DNA of 64,000 nt from Microtetraspora sp. NBRC 13810. Its GTDB lineage: Bacteria; Actinomycetota; Actinomycetes; Streptosporangiales; Streptosporangiaceae. Of this stretch, positions 56,727 through 64,000 are shown piece by piece. The stretch lies in the NCBI RefSeq assembly GCF_030268685.1, contig NZ_BSRQ01000007.1, positions 62,001-126,000 on the forward strand, read 5' to 3'. The translations under genes and the position numbers were made by a program. The stretch's first letter is position 1, and the number at the start of each line of letters is the position of its first letter. The notes beneath the pieces are model-generated. The model did not search any database. It was not told the DNA's origin and saw only the letters and a list, made by a program, of their open reading frames with translations.

Positions 56727-57746
56727 GTGCAGTCAAGCAGCACCTTCGTCCCCGACGGCAGCCGATACGACGACATGAGGTATCGGAGGCTCGGGACGTC
56801 CGGCTTGCTTCTCCCCGAGATCTCCCTCGGCCTGTGGCAGAACTTCGGCGACGACGGCCCGGTGGACCGGCATCGGGCGATCATCACCCACGCGTTCGAC
56901 CGCGGCGTCACGCACTTCGACCTCGCCAACAACTACGGCGTCCCCGCCGGTTCCGCCGAGTCGAACTTCGGCGCGGTACTCCGCGGCGACCTGCGGCACC
57001 ACCGCGACGAGCTGATCATCTCGTCCAAGGCCGGCTACCGCATGTGGCCGGGGCCGTACGGCGAATGGGGGTCCCGCAAGTACCTGACGGCGAGCCTGGA
57101 CCAGTCGCTGAAGCGGCTCGGCGTGGACTACGTGGACATCTTCTACTCCCACCGCCCGGACCCGGACACCCCGCTGGAGGAGACGGTCGGCGCGCTCGCC
57201 GACATCGTGGCCCGCGGCAAGGCGCTGTACGTCGGCGTCTCCAACTACGACGCGCGGCGGACCGAGGAGGCGATCAAGCTCCTGCGGGATCTGCGGGTGC
57301 CGCTCGCCGTCCACCAGCCGCGTTACTCGATGCTGGACCGCGGGCCGGAGGAGGGCCTGCTCGACGTGCTGGGCGCCAACGGCGTGGGCTGCGTGGGCTT
57401 CTCGCCGCTGGCCCAGGGGCTGCTCACCAGCCGGTACCTCGACGGCACGCCGAGCGGTTCCCGGATGGCACGCGGGGAGACCCTCAAGCCAGGCGTCATG
57501 AACGACACGCTGCTCGAAACCCTGCGCGGGCTCGACGCCGTGGCCCGCGAGCGGGGTCAGACGCTCGCGCAGACGGCGCTGTCCTGGGCGCTCCGCGACC
57601 GCCGGGTCACGTCGCTGATCGTCGGCGCGAGCAGCGTCGAGCAGTTCGACGACAGCCTCGCCGCGCTGCGCGGGCCGTCCTTCACCGCCGAGGAACTCGC
57701 CCGGGTCGACGGCCTGCTGTCGCGGGTCGCCGGGATGAACCTGTGA
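56727..57746 (+). CDS. Aldo/keto reductase, YghZ/Gpr type
   Basis: 339 residues. The catalytic set is present: 'GLWQNFGDDGPVDRHRAIIT', Asp and Tyr in 'FDLANNYGVPAGSAESNFG', Lys in 'ISSKAGYRMWPGPYGEWGSR', and His in 'FYSHRPDPDTPLEETVGALA'. The 'GPYGEWGSRKYL' insert is typical of the L-glyceraldehyde-3-phosphate reductase (YghZ) branch, which often sits in sugar operons. GTG at 56727 after a GAAAGG site. The stop overlaps the next gene (GTGA). Its substrate is probably a sugar derived from the imported compound. Confidence 0.93.
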   Translation: MQSSSTFVPDGSRYDDMRYRRLGTSGLLLPEISLGLWQNFGDDGPVDRHRAIITHAFDRGVTHFDLANNYGVPAGSAESNFGAVLRGDLRHHRDELIISSKAGYRMWPGPYGEWGSRKYLTASLDQSLKRLGVDYVDIFYSHRPDPDTPLEETVGALADIVARGKALYVGVSNYDARRTEEAIKLLRDLRVPLAVHQPRYSMLDRGPEEGLLDVLGANGVGCVGFSPLAQGLLTSRYLDGTPSGSRMARGETLKPGVMNDTLLETLRGLDAVARERGQTLAQTALSWALRDRRVTSLIVGASSVEQFDDSLAALRGPSFTAEELARVDGLLSRVAGMNL

Positions 57747-58372
57747 CGGCGGGCGCCGCCTTCCCGGACGCCTACCGCGGCCGGCCGTTCCACGACGGCG
57801 TCCGGGCCACCGGCGTGCAGCGCGTCCCGGGCCGGTTGATGTGCGCCTTCTACGACACCGGCGGCGAGGGCGTCGCCTACCACGACGCCGCGGACCGCAA
57901 CCAGGGCAGCGGCGGGCTCAACCCGCTGGACGGCGGCTATCTCAACGGGTTCCGCGCGGACGAGGCGGTCGGCGTCAGCTACACGAAGGGCGACGGCATC
58001 GACGACCACCCGTACAACGACCACCTCCCCGAGCCCGGCCTGCTCTATGTCGGGTGGACCTCGCCGGGCAACTGGCTGCGCTACACCGTCGAGGTGACCG
58101 GGCCCGGGCCGTTCGCCGCCACCCTGCTCTACACCGCGGCCCACGACGGCGCCGTGGCGCTGACCGTGGACGACGCCCCCGTGGAGGAGGTCGTCGAGGT
58201 CCCCTGTACGGCGGGCGGCGACGACGTCGAGTGGCGGCGGTACCACCACTGGGCGCTGCTGCCGCCGTTCCGCGTCCCGGCGCTGACCCCGGGAAGGCAC
58301 GTGCTCACCCTGCACACCGTGCGCACCGGCCAGATGAACTACGCCTGGCTGGACTTCCACCCCACCGGCTGA
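57743..58372 (+). CDS. Cytoplasmic CBM6/35-like carbohydrate-binding protein
   Basis: 209 residues. The pattern 'CAFYDTGGEGVAYHDAADRN', 'QGSGGLNPLDGGYLNGFRAD', 'VGWTSPGNWLRYTVEV' and 'TGQMNYAWLDFHPTG' is that of beta-sandwich carbohydrate-binding modules (CBM6/CBM35-like). Such a module is usually an appendage of a secreted hydrolase; here it stands alone with no signal peptide and starts on a GTGA overlap with the reductase. It may be a detached piece of a lost enzyme or a sugar-sensing protein. Its stop borders the PadR operator. Confidence 0.85.
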   Translation: MTAGAAFPDAYRGRPFHDGVRATGVQRVPGRLMCAFYDTGGEGVAYHDAADRNQGSGGLNPLDGGYLNGFRADEAVGVSYTKGDGIDDHPYNDHLPEPGLLYVGWTSPGNWLRYTVEVTGPGPFAATLLYTAAHDGAVALTVDDAPVEEVVEVPCTAGGDDVEWRRYHHWALLPPFRVPALTPGRHVLTLHTVRTGQMNYAWLDFHPTG

Positions 58373-58374
58373 GC

Positions 58375-58408
58375 TATATTCGGATCCGAGTAATCGGATC
58401 CGAATATA
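58375..58408. promoter_or_regulatory. Perfect 34-bp inverted repeat, PadR operator
   Basis: Two 15-bp arms (58375-58389 and 58394-58408) separated by GTAA. Each arm holds the palindrome TCGGATCCGA, so it is both an inverted and a tandem repeat. It ends 10 bp before the PadR start and likely binds the PadR dimer. Confidence 0.8.
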
Positions 58409-58418
58409 CGAGGTGGCG

Positions 58419-59021
58419 ATGTCGGGCAGACGCAAGGTCTCCAATCCGCTCGCGCTGGCCGTGATGGGGCTGCTGCAGGAGAAGCCGATGCATCCCTACG
58501 AGATGGCCTCGACGCTGCGTGAGCGCGAGATGGAGAGCGTGTTCAAACTCAGCACCGGGACGCTGTACGACACGGTGGAGTCGCTCGCCCGGCACGGCTG
58601 GATCGAGCCGCATTCCACGGTGCGCGAGGGCAACCGCCCGCAGCGGACCGTCTACGCGCACACCGGGCACGGCCGGCAGGAGTTCGTCGGCTGGCTCGAC
58701 GAGATCATCCGCACTCCGGACCCGGAGTTCCCGAGGTTCCTCTCCGCCGTCACCTACCTCGGGGCGCTGGGACCGGAGCGGGCCGAGGAGGCGCTGGCCG
58801 AGCGCACCCGGCGGCTCCAGGAGCAGATCGACCGGACCGCCTCCGCGCTGGAGCAGGTGACCCGGGCGCACGGGCTGCCCAGGCTCTTCATGATCGAGAT
58901 GGAGTACGCCCTGCACATGGCCAGGGCCGAGCTCGCCTGGGCGCACGCCACCGCGCAGGAGATCCGCACCGGCACCCTCGCCTGGCCGGTCCCCGCCGAC
59001 GACGAGGAGGCCCGGTCGTGA
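58419..59021 (+). CDS. PadR-family transcriptional regulator
   Basis: 200 residues. N-terminal PadR winged helix 'LALAVMGLLQEKPMHPYEMA' and 'KLSTGTLYDTVESLARHGWI', then a C-terminal helical Vir_act_alpha_C domain ('ERTRRLQEQIDRTASALEQV'). The ATG at 58419 is favoured by GAGG five bases upstream; a GTG at 58413 is in frame. Directly behind the 34-bp operator, so self-regulated, and coupled to the downstream monooxygenase by GTGA. Confidence 0.94.
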   Translation: MSGRRKVSNPLALAVMGLLQEKPMHPYEMASTLREREMESVFKLSTGTLYDTVESLARHGWIEPHSTVREGNRPQRTVYAHTGHGRQEFVGWLDEIIRTPDPEFPRFLSAVTYLGALGPERAEEALAERTRRLQEQIDRTASALEQVTRAHGLPRLFMIEMEYALHMARAELAWAHATAQEIRTGTLAWPVPADDEEARS

Positions 59022-59995
59022 CGACCCTCGACACCGACGTCCTCATCACGGGAGCCGGTCCCGCCGGGCTCACCCTGGCCGGCGAGCTGCGCCTCGCGGG
59101 AATCCGGACAACCGTCGTCGAACGCCACCCGGCCCGGCCGGGCCACAACCGGGGGTTCACCCTCAACGCCCGCAGCCTGGACCTCCTCGCCCGGCGCGGC
59201 CCGGCCGGCCCCGTGCGCAAACTGGCCGGGATCGCCTTCCCCGGCACCGCCGCCACGGCCTATCAGCTGCTCGGCGACGTGGTGCTCGCCGATCCCGGGG
59301 CGCTGTCCGTCGGCGTGAACACCGGCCCCGGCGGCTCGGTGCTGGTGATCCGGCGTCCCGGCTACGTGCGCGTGGTCACCGAGGACCCGGCCCCGCCCGC
59401 GGACCGGGACGTCCCGGTCACCCTCGGCGAGTTGCAGGCGGCGGTGGACGCGGCGGTGGGCCGCCACGTCGAGCTGAGAGATCCGCTGTGGCTGAGCCGC
59501 TTCGGCGACGCCGCGCGGCAGGCCGCCCGGTACCGTGCGGGACGCGTCCTGCTGGCCGGCGACGCCGCGCACGTCCATCCCCCGGCCGGGGCGATCGGGG
59601 TCAGCGCCGCCGTGGACGACGCGGTCAACCTGGGCTGGAAGCTGGCCGCCGCCGTACGCGGGACCGCCCCCGCCGGCCTCCTCGACAGCTACCACGCCGA
59701 ACGGCACGCGGCGGGCGCCGCCCTGCTGGCCAACACCATGGCCCAGGCGCTGCTCAGCGGGACCGGCCCCGAGCTCGACCCGTTGAAGGACCTGCTGGCC
59801 CGCCTGGCCGCCCGCCCGGACGCGAACCGCGCGCTCGCCGAGACCCTCACCTTCCTGGACACCGCCTACGACATGCACGCGGCCGAACCTGGCGTGCACC
59901 CGTGGCTCGGCCGCCTCGTCCCCGACCTGCGGCTGAACACCCGGGACGGCGCCGCCCGGCTGTCCGGCCTGCAGACCATGAATCGCAGGCCGTGA
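59018..59995 (+). pseudogene. Truncated FAD monooxygenase (aromatic hydroxylase type)
   Basis: 325 residues against the usual ~500. The FAD site 'VLITGAGPAGLTLAGELRLA' and 'RVLLAGDAAHVHPPAGAIGV' plus 'SAAVDDAVNLGWKLAAAVRG' are intact, but about 95 residues are missing between 'NARSLDLLARRGPAG' and 'VRKLAGIAFPGTAATAYQLL', where the GDG motif should be, and the protein stops at 'AARLSGLQTMNRRP' so the C-terminal ~100 residues are gone. It is still in frame and coupled to the PadR regulator, the usual pairing. Probably non-functional or a reduced variant. Confidence 0.75.
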
Positions 59996-60045
59996 CGCGG
60001 ACCGCCGCCCGACCGGCCGTTGCGTGGCCGGGCGGACGGTGCCGA

Positions 60046-60112
60046 CCGGCCCGCCACCAGCCCTCCGACCACGACCGCTGCCGGCCGGCCCGCCACCAGC
60101 CCTCCGACCACG
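60046..60112. repeat. 28-bp direct repeat, 39-bp period
   Basis: The same 28 bp occur at 60046-60073 and 60085-60112, between the truncated monooxygenase and the DUF421 stop. No gene lies in 59996-60124. Confidence 0.85.
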
Positions 60113-60124
60113 GCCGGTGGCGGG

Positions 60125-60679
60125 TCAGGGGGGTGGTTCGGCCTGGGGCCGGGGGAGGACGGAGATCACGCCTCTGGACTCGAAGATCGCGAGGTGGATG
60201 CCCGCCGGGCCGTGGTGGCCGTGCCGGCGGAGCACTGCGGCGAGGTCGGCCTCGGTGAGGCCGCAGTACCGCAGGTTGCGCAGGTCCACCCGGCCGTCGC
60301 GGATCAGGACCCGCAGCGGCGGGTCGACCAGCCGGCCGAGGAACGGCGTGAACCGCAGCCGGGTGATCGCGGCGTGCGCGGCGAGCAGGGACAGCAGCGC
60401 CGCGGAGCCGGTCAGCCAGGAGGCGTCGGTCGCGGTGGCGGTCCGCCCGACGATGGCGCCGACCGCGACGGCGGCGACCCAGTCGAACGGGGCGAACTCC
60501 CCCATCGTCCGGCGCTCGGCCAGCCGGAACGCGACCGCGGCGGTGAGGAACAGCGCGACCGCCTTGACCGCGGCGTGCGCGGCCCGGTGCCAGTCGCCGA
60601 TCAGGGCGGCGCCGAACCCGTCCAGCACCCCGGCCGCCGTCAACGGACCCCGGCCGCACCGGGCGCCCGCCGCCCGCAC
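60125..60679 (-). CDS. DUF421 (YetF-like) membrane protein
   Basis: 184 residues. Three membrane helices in the first ~90 ('AVKAVALFLTAAVAFRLAER', 'VAAVAVGAIVGRTATATDAS', 'LLSLLAAHAAITRLRF') and the YetF-type cytoplasmic domain 'PPLRVLIRDGRVDLRNLRYC', 'GLTEADLAAVLRRHG' and 'AIFESRGVISVLPRPQ'. Members are linked to membrane stress and sporulation. GTG at 60679 is preferred because GGGAG lies 7 bp upstream; the open frame continues to 60751 without good features. Divergent from the broken hydrolase. Confidence 0.85.
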   Translation of the reverse strand: MRAAGARCGRGPLTAAGVLDGFGAALIGDWHRAAHAAVKAVALFLTAAVAFRLAERRTMGEFAPFDWVAAVAVGAIVGRTATATDASWLTGSAALLSLLAAHAAITRLRFTPFLGRLVDPPLRVLIRDGRVDLRNLRYCGLTEADLAAVLRRHGHHGPAGIHLAIFESRGVISVLPRPQAEPPP

Positions 60680-60883
60680 GCGCCCGCTCCCGGGCCGCCC
60701 ACCTGCTGTGACACCTTCACATGACCTAGTGTGGTAATCGGGGCGCGTCACGGCGACGGTCCGGCCGCCGGCCGTACCCGGTGTTTTCCAGAGCTTGGGC
60801 CATGACCGCCGAACGGATCGCGCGGCCCGGCCTTCGCACGGCGTCCCGGCAAGCGTCCCGACGACCGCTCAGGGGGTCCGGAC

Positions 60884-61750
60884 ATGGTTCCCGTACATCA
60901 CCGCACCGCGATCGTGGACGGCCTGACCGTCTTCTACCGGGAGGCCGGTCACGACGGCGCCCCGGTGCTCCTGCTGCTGCACGGCTTCCCCGCCAGTTCG
61001 CACATGTTCCGCCACCTCGTGCCCGCGCTGGCCGACCGGTACCACGTGTTCGCGCCGGACCTCGTCGGCTTCGGCATGAGCGCGATGCCCACCGTGGACG
61101 AGTTCGGCTACTCCTTCGACTCCCTGACCGACGTCACCGGCGGCCTCCTCGAACGGCTCGGCGTAGGCGAGTTCGCCATGTAAGTGCACGACTACGGTGC
61201 GCCGATCGGCTGGCGGCTGGCCCTGCGGACACCGGGACGGGTCACCGCGATCGTCAGCCAGAACGGCAACGGCTACAGCGAGGGATTCGTCTCCTCCTTC
61301 TGGGAGGGGCTGTTCGCCTACGCCGCGATGCCCGGCCCGGACACGGAGCCCGCCGTGCGGGCGGCGCTGACCGAGGACGGCGTCCGCTGGCAGTATCTCC
61401 ACGGGGCGGCGGACCCGACCCTGGTCAGCCCGGACACCTGGCTGCACGACCTGGCCCTGCTGAACCGGCCGGGCAACGACGAGATCCAGCTGAAACTCTT
61501 CCGCGACTACCCGTCGAACGTGGACCTGTATCCCAAGGTCCAGGAGTACTTCCGCGCCTCGCAGGTGCCGCTGCTCGCGGTCTGGGGGGCCGGCGACGGG
61601 ATCTTCGGCCCGGACGGCGCCCGCGCGTTCCGCCGCGACCTGCGCGAGGCCGAGGTCCACCTGCTCCCGGCGGGGCACTTCGCGCTGGAGACCCATCTCG
61701 ACGCCGTCACCGGGTACGTCCGCGGCTTCCTGGGCCGGGTCCTGGAGTGA
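60884..61750 (+). pseudogene. Alpha/beta hydrolase broken by an in-frame TAA
   Basis: The ATG at 60884 opens 99 codons: 'VLLLLHGFPASSHMFRHLVP' and 'VFAPDLVGFGMSAMP' are typical of the epoxide-hydrolase/haloacetate-dehalogenase group. A TAA at 61181-61183 follows 'GVGEFAM', then the same frame runs on for 189 more codons starting 'VHDYGAPIGWRLALRTPGRV', with the nucleophile Asp103 in H-D-Y-G, an acid in 'VWGAGDGIFGPDGARAF' and the final His in 'LPAGHFALETHLDAV'. Relatives have a Tyr just before V-H-D-Y-G, so a TAC-to-TAA change is likely. All else is intact, so the mutation is recent, or it is a base-call error. Confidence 0.85.
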
Positions 61751-61760
61751 GGATGACGCC

Positions 61761-62102
61761 ATGCCCTGTCATGTCAAGCGGATCTACGACGACGCGGAGC
61801 CCGGCGACGGATACCGGGTCCTCGTCGACCGGCTCTGGCCCCGGGGGGTGTCCAAGGACCGGGCCCAGCTGGACCTGTGGCTGAAGGAGGTCGCGCCCAG
61901 CCCGGAGCTGCGCACCTGGTTCGGCCACCGCGCCGACCGCTTCGCCGAGTTCACCGAGCGGTACACCGCCGAGCTCGACGCCAACCCGGCGACCGGCACC
62001 CTCCGGGAGATCGTCAGGACGCATCCCACGGTGACGCTGCTCCACGCCGCCCGGACCCCGGAGGTCAACCACGCCGTCGTGCTGGCCCGTCTCCTGAGCT
62101 AG
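61761..62102 (+). CDS. DUF488 (YeaO-like) protein
   Basis: 113 residues, the usual size. 'VKRIYDDAEPGDGYRVLVDR' then 'LWPRGVSKDRAQLDLWLKEV' and 'LLHAARTPEVNHAVVLARLL' match DUF488. Small soluble protein; function not known. ATG 10 bp after the stop of the broken hydrolase, so likely co-transcribed with it. Its stop lies inside a 25-bp tandem repeat. Confidence 0.92.
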   Translation: MPCHVKRIYDDAEPGDGYRVLVDRLWPRGVSKDRAQLDLWLKEVAPSPELRTWFGHRADRFAEFTERYTAELDANPATGTLREIVRTHPTVTLLHAARTPEVNHAVVLARLLS

Positions 62103-62144
62103 CGGATCAGGAGAACAGCTGAGCTAGCGGATCAGGAGAACAGC
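62095..62144. repeat. 25-bp tandem duplication at two gene ends
   Basis: Two identical 25-bp copies (62095-62119 and 62120-62144). The first contains the DUF488 stop, the second the end and stop of the convergent DUF427 gene. A recent duplication that left both genes intact. Confidence 0.92.
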
Positions 62145-62863
62145 GACTTCGGCCGCTCCTGGAGGACCTCGTCCACGTAGACGTCGACCTTCTCGTTGTA
62201 GAAGGAGATCAGGCCGGCGACCTTGCGGCTCTCGTCCAGCGGCGTCGGGTAGGACCAGGCGAGATCGGCCTGCCCGTTGACGCTCCAGTACTCCGCCGTG
62301 CCCTTGTACGGGCAGTGCGTCACGGTGCCGGTGTGCTCCAGGAGGTCGAGGCGGACGTCGGTCTTCGGCAGGTAATAGCGCGTGGGCAGGCCGGTCTCGA
62401 AGAGGATGCGGGCGCCGCGGGAGTCGGCCACCGTCACCCCGCCGACCTCCACCCGGATCCGCCGGGAGCTCGCGAGGATGTCCACCCGGGTGTAGGGGTC
62501 GCGGGCGTGCACGAAGACCTCTTCGTCCTCCTCGAACCACGCCTCCAGCGCGTCCCAGGTGAAGCGGACCCTGCCGCGCAGCTCCTCGATCGGGGAGTCG
62601 GGGTAGACCAGGGCGGCGTCCTGCCGGTCGCCCAGCGCGTACACCTGGCCGTCGCCCCGGCTGGGCGAGTGCTCGATCTCGCCGGTGGGCTTCAGCAGCC
62701 CCGGCTCGACGTCTTCCAGCGGGAAGTAGTACGTGGGGTAGTAGGGCTTCTCCCACACCAGCAGGGCCCGGGTTGTGTCGGCGACCGGACGCCCGCCGAA
62801 GTAGGCGCGAACTCTCTTGGCCGTGGGCTCAAGCCGCACCCGGCCGCGTTTTGTCGGCTCCAT
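62132..62863 (-). CDS. DUF427 family protein, two domains
   Basis: 243 residues. Two DUF427 units: 'RVRAYFGGRPVADTTRALLV' with 'PYYPTYYFPLEDVEPGLLKP', and 'RIRVEVGGVTVADSRGARIL' with 'GLPTRYYLPKTDVRLDLLEH'. Both end in a 'TVTHCPYKGTAEYWSVNG'-like strand (the first varied). The fold is a small beta-barrel with unknown ligand. ATG at 62863. Convergent with DUF488 and divergent from NhaA. Confidence 0.92.
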   Translation of the reverse strand: MEPTKRGRVRLEPTAKRVRAYFGGRPVADTTRALLVWEKPYYPTYYFPLEDVEPGLLKPTGEIEHSPSRGDGQVYALGDRQDAALVYPDSPIEELRGRVRFTWDALEAWFEEDEEVFVHARDPYTRVDILASSRRIRVEVGGVTVADSRGARILFETGLPTRYYLPKTDVRLDLLEHTGTVTHCPYKGTAEYWSVNGQADLAWSYPTPLDESRKVAGLISFYNEKVDVYVDEVLQERPKSLFS

Positions 62864-63010
62864 GGGCTGTGCAACCCCGCGCCCACCCCCCTTGTTCCCC
62901 TATATCTGGGCAAAGGTCACCCACCCCAGGTAACGGACATAACATCCGAAACCCGTCGCAATCTGCCATAACCTGGGACCTGCGCCGACCGACCGGGGGG
63001 AATCGTTGTC

Positions 63011-64000
63011 ATGCGCGCGTTCTTCAGGACGGAGGTGGGCGGCACCAGCGTGCTGCTCGCCGCCACCATGCTCGGCCTGCTGTGGGCCAACTCGCCGTGG
63101 GCCGGCACCTACGAGACCTTCTGGCACACCGCCCTGGGCATCTCCTTCGGCGGCGAGTCCTTCACCCTCGACCTGCGGCACTGGGTGAACGACGGCCTGA
63201 TGACGGTGTTCTTCTTCGTCATCGGCCTGGAGTTCTCCCGCGAGGTGACCGTCGGCCGGCTCCGCGACCGGCGGCTGATCGCCGTGCCCGCGGTCGCCGC
63301 GTTCGGCGGCATGCTGGTACCCGCCGGGATCTACCTGGCGCTCAACGCGGGCGGCCCGGGCGCGGGCGGCTGGGGCGTGCCGATCGCCACCGACACCGCC
63401 TTCGTGCTCGGCGTGCTCGCCGTCGTCGGCGCGCGCTGCCCCGAGCCGCTGCGCGCCTTCCTGCTCACGCTGGCGATCGTCGACGACGTGCTGGCCATCC
63501 TGGTCATCGCGATCTTCTACACCGACGCCCTGTCCGTGACCGCGCTGCTGTGGGCGCTCGTCCTCCTGGCGTCGATCCTCACCCTGCGCCGGCTGCGCTT
63601 CTGGCGCCCGCCCGCCTACGTCGCGCTCGGCTTCGCGCTGTGGGTGGCGACGCTGAAGAGCGGCGTGCATCCCACGCTGGTGGGCATCGCGCTCGGCGCG
63701 CTGGTGCTGGTCTACGCGCCGCAGGAGCACAAGGTCATGCTCGCCGGCGAAGCCGTACAGGAGTTCGCCAGCGCCCCGGACGCCCGGCTGGCCGTCCAGG
63801 CGGCCCGGACCGTACGGCGGGCGGTGTCGGTCAACGAGCGCCTCCAGCTCCTGCTGCACCCGTGGAGCAGCTACGTCATCGTGCCGATCTTCGCGCTCGC
63901 CAACGCCGGGGTGCGGCTGGACGCCGAGGCCCTGCGGCACGCCGCCGCCTCCCCCGTCACCTGGGGGATCGCGCTCGGCCTCGTGCTGGGCAAGCTCGCC
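63011..64000 (+). CDS. nhaA: Na+/H+ antiporter NhaA, 3' end cut by window edge
   Basis: 330 residues are visible. 'FFFVIGLEFSREVTVGRLRD' and 'IATDTAFVLGVLAVVGARCP' with the ion-binding Asp158-Asp159 in 'LTLAIVDDVLAILVI' identify NhaA; later 'LHPWSSYVIVPIFALANAGV' is also typical. It exports Na+ in exchange for H+ and guards against salt and high pH. The ATG at 63011 follows a G-rich site. The C-terminal end, and whether a thioredoxin-like tail is fused as in some actinomycete forms, lies beyond the window. Confidence 0.95.
   Translation, partial: MRAFFRTEVGGTSVLLAATMLGLLWANSPWAGTYETFWHTALGISFGGESFTLDLRHWVNDGLMTVFFFVIGLEFSREVTVGRLRDRRLIAVPAVAAFGGMLVPAGIYLALNAGGPGAGGWGVPIATDTAFVLGVLAVVGARCPEPLRAFLLTLAIVDDVLAILVIAIFYTDALSVTALLWALVLLASILTLRRLRFWRPPAYVALGFALWVATLKSGVHPTLVGIALGALVLVYAPQEHKVMLAGEAVQEFASAPDARLAVQAARTVRRAVSVNERLQLLLHPWSSYVIVPIFALANAGVRLDAEALRHAAASPVTWGIALGLVLGKLA

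Overview
The window is very GC-rich DNA with strong G/C preference at third codon positions, many GTG starts, Tat signals, leaderless-type promoters and families typical of filamentous actinomycetes (MmyB-type XRE regulators, a WXG/CpnT-like secreted protein, ECF sigma with a SnoaL tail, ROK regulators, DUF6194, an EF-hand protein of the calerythrin type). A Streptosporangiales-like soil actinomycete (Nonomuraea/Actinomadura type) is a reasonable guess. No rRNA, tRNA, CRISPR array or intact insertion sequence was seen. The window looks like chromosome-arm accessory DNA with many small regulator-plus-enzyme modules and many decayed genes.

Layout. 0-2.4 kb: secreted NTF2-like protein (cut by the left edge) and an aldo/keto reductase, divergent from an MmyB-type regulator with a perfect 16-bp palindrome between them. 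2.4-6.7 kb: a sulfonate/sulfur-acquisition operon (binding lipoprotein, ATPase, permease, FMN monooxygenase) headed by a 24-codon leader peptide and stacked hairpins, one of which hides the ribosome binding site. 6.8-19 kb: small modules (DUF418 membrane protein, EF-hand protein, NAD(P)H-binding protein, XRE-cupin regulator, Tat-exported SDR with a lipoprotein, HTH plus Clp-N pair, sirtuin, ECF sigma with VOC and DinB proteins), then gene remnants and a 23-bp tandem array. 19-28.3 kb: a WD40 protein with a DNA-minisatellite insert, convergent with a type VII secretion-like set (YbaB/EbfC protein, small WXG-like protein, 1281-residue CpnT-like protein with a kinase-like and a metzincin-like region) and an exported VWA protein. 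28.4-35.4 kb: a wrecked O-methyltransferase, a Tat-exported sulfatase, HxlR/imine-reductase and WYL regulators, SnoaL and ACT proteins.

35.5-58.4 kb is the metabolic core: two adjacent carbohydrate loci. The first has a secreted GH71/99-like hydrolase, a ROK regulator with an unusual N-terminal half, an LplB/CarB-type importer, a DUF2264 protein, a GH38 alpha-mannosidase and a GH2 beta-galactosidase. The promoters of the secreted hydrolase and of the importer operon carry the same near-palindrome inside the -35/-10 spacer and flank the ROK gene, so the regulator very likely controls both. The likely flow is outside cleavage of a mannose/galactose-containing glycan, import of oligosaccharides, then trimming in the cytoplasm. 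The second locus has its own ROK regulator, a MalEFG-type importer, an aldo/keto reductase and a carbohydrate-binding-module protein.

58.4-64 kb: a PadR regulator under a perfect 34-bp inverted repeat and coupled to a shortened FAD monooxygenase, a DUF421 membrane protein, an alpha/beta hydrolase killed by one in-frame stop, DUF488 and DUF427 proteins, and an NhaA antiporter cut by the right edge.

Most notable: the sulfur leader-peptide attenuator; the ROK regulator whose N-terminal ~230 residues look like a catalytically dead IS630-type transposase; the shared operator around it; and the CpnT-like protein carrying kinase-like and metzincin-like regions. All family calls rest on reading motifs by eye; no searches were run.
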